NCBI RefSeq assembly: GCF_019649015.1
Contig: NZ_BLPI01000001.1
Span: 3,095,001-3,159,000 of the forward strand
Length of the DNA stretch: 64,000 nucleotides
Origin: Agarivorans litoreus
GTDB lineage: Bacteria > Pseudomonadota > Gammaproteobacteria > Enterobacterales > Celerinatantimonadaceae
Direction of reading: 5' to 3'
Shown: piece after piece, positions 63,872-64,000 of the stretch
Layout: the number at the start of each line of letters is the position of its first letter
How positions within the stretch are numbered: position 1 is the first letter of the stretch
Notes under the pieces: generated by a model
Told to the model about the DNA's origin: nothing
The model's input: the letters and a program-made list of their open reading frames with translations, nothing else
Databases searched by the model: none
Translations under genes and position numbers: made by a program

Positions 63872-64000
63872 TCATTTGATAATTGGTTGACTATTGCTGG
63901 CGCGAGTTAAACGGTGGCTAATAGTTTGAGAACTCGCTAAACCCAACTGATTGACAAAGTTGAAGCCGATTTGTCTAAGCTGGCGTAGCTCTTGCTCTAG
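63872..64000 (-). CDS. C-terminal end of an unidentified gene, truncated by the window edge
   Basis: An open frame on the minus strand runs from the edge to TGA at 63872 and gives 42 residues, starting LEQELRQLRQIGFNF and continuing with a SSQTISHRLTRASNS segment. It reads like the helical C-terminus of a larger protein, but is too short to identify. Confidence 0.35.
   Translation of the reverse strand, partial: LEQELRQLRQIGFNFVNQLGLASSQTISHRLTRASNSQPIIK

Overview
The window looks like chromosomal DNA of a marine gammaproteobacterium of the order Alteromonadales. An Agarivorans-like organism is my best guess, inferred from gene content only. It combines secreted polysaccharide-active proteins (GH13 alpha-amylase, GH10 xylanase, LamB-type porin, several stand-alone carbohydrate-binding-like proteins), three chemotaxis-type proteins, two GGDEF/EAL proteins and housekeeping genes (icd, fadD, ppiC, an RhlE-type helicase). 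No rRNA, tRNA, CRISPR array, integrase or complete transposase gene was seen.

Layout. 1-6.6 kb: truncated Nudix gene, CAP-domain lipoprotein, secreted sugar-binding-like protein, two acetyl/acyltransferases, a secreted-protein gene broken by two tandem MITE-like elements, and a periplasmic binding protein. 6.8-15.5 kb: ferric-reductase-like flavoprotein, quinone-oxidoreductase-like enzyme, SLAC1/TehA-type channel, and a three-gene unit of cupredoxin-like protein, GGDEF/EAL regulator and outer-membrane barrel. 15.6-25.2 kb: phosphoesterase lipoprotein and exported ParB-like protein, ankyrin lipoprotein, several small genes, nitroreductase and a 1108-residue amylase. 25.7-37.9 kb: Aer-like receptor, PhoD-like phosphatase, a tightly overlapped MMPL / ferritin-like / KAS III operon, SDR, MFS, helicase. 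38-50.6 kb: small secreted proteins, an endonuclease/exonuclease/phosphatase gene with an apparent ATT start beside a MITE, an ABC1-kinase gene followed by two copies of its own tail, a CheX-receiver fusion, fdhD with its molybdopterin oxidoreductase, and a GGDEF/EAL protein. 51-64 kb: LysR regulator, P-loop kinase, chemoreceptor, icd, xylanase and porin under shared LacI-type operator-like palindromes, fadD, and a truncated gene at the edge.

The most unusual structure is a recurring arrangement: an intact gene, downstream of it on the same strand a duplicate of its own 3' end, in two cases with one cargo gene in between (ankyrin gene at 18.9-20.1 kb; chemoreceptor at 53.5-56.9 kb next to icd) and in one case as a bare tandem array with a 202-bp period (ABC1-kinase gene). 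The icd case resembles the scars left by elements that integrate in the icd 3' end in enterobacteria. Separately, a 260-bp MITE-like family with 4-bp YTAR-type targets has split a signal-peptide coding region and landed on the ribosome-binding site of another gene. The MMPL / ferritin-like / KAS III operon is the best candidate for an undescribed enzymatic pathway, probably lipid-related.
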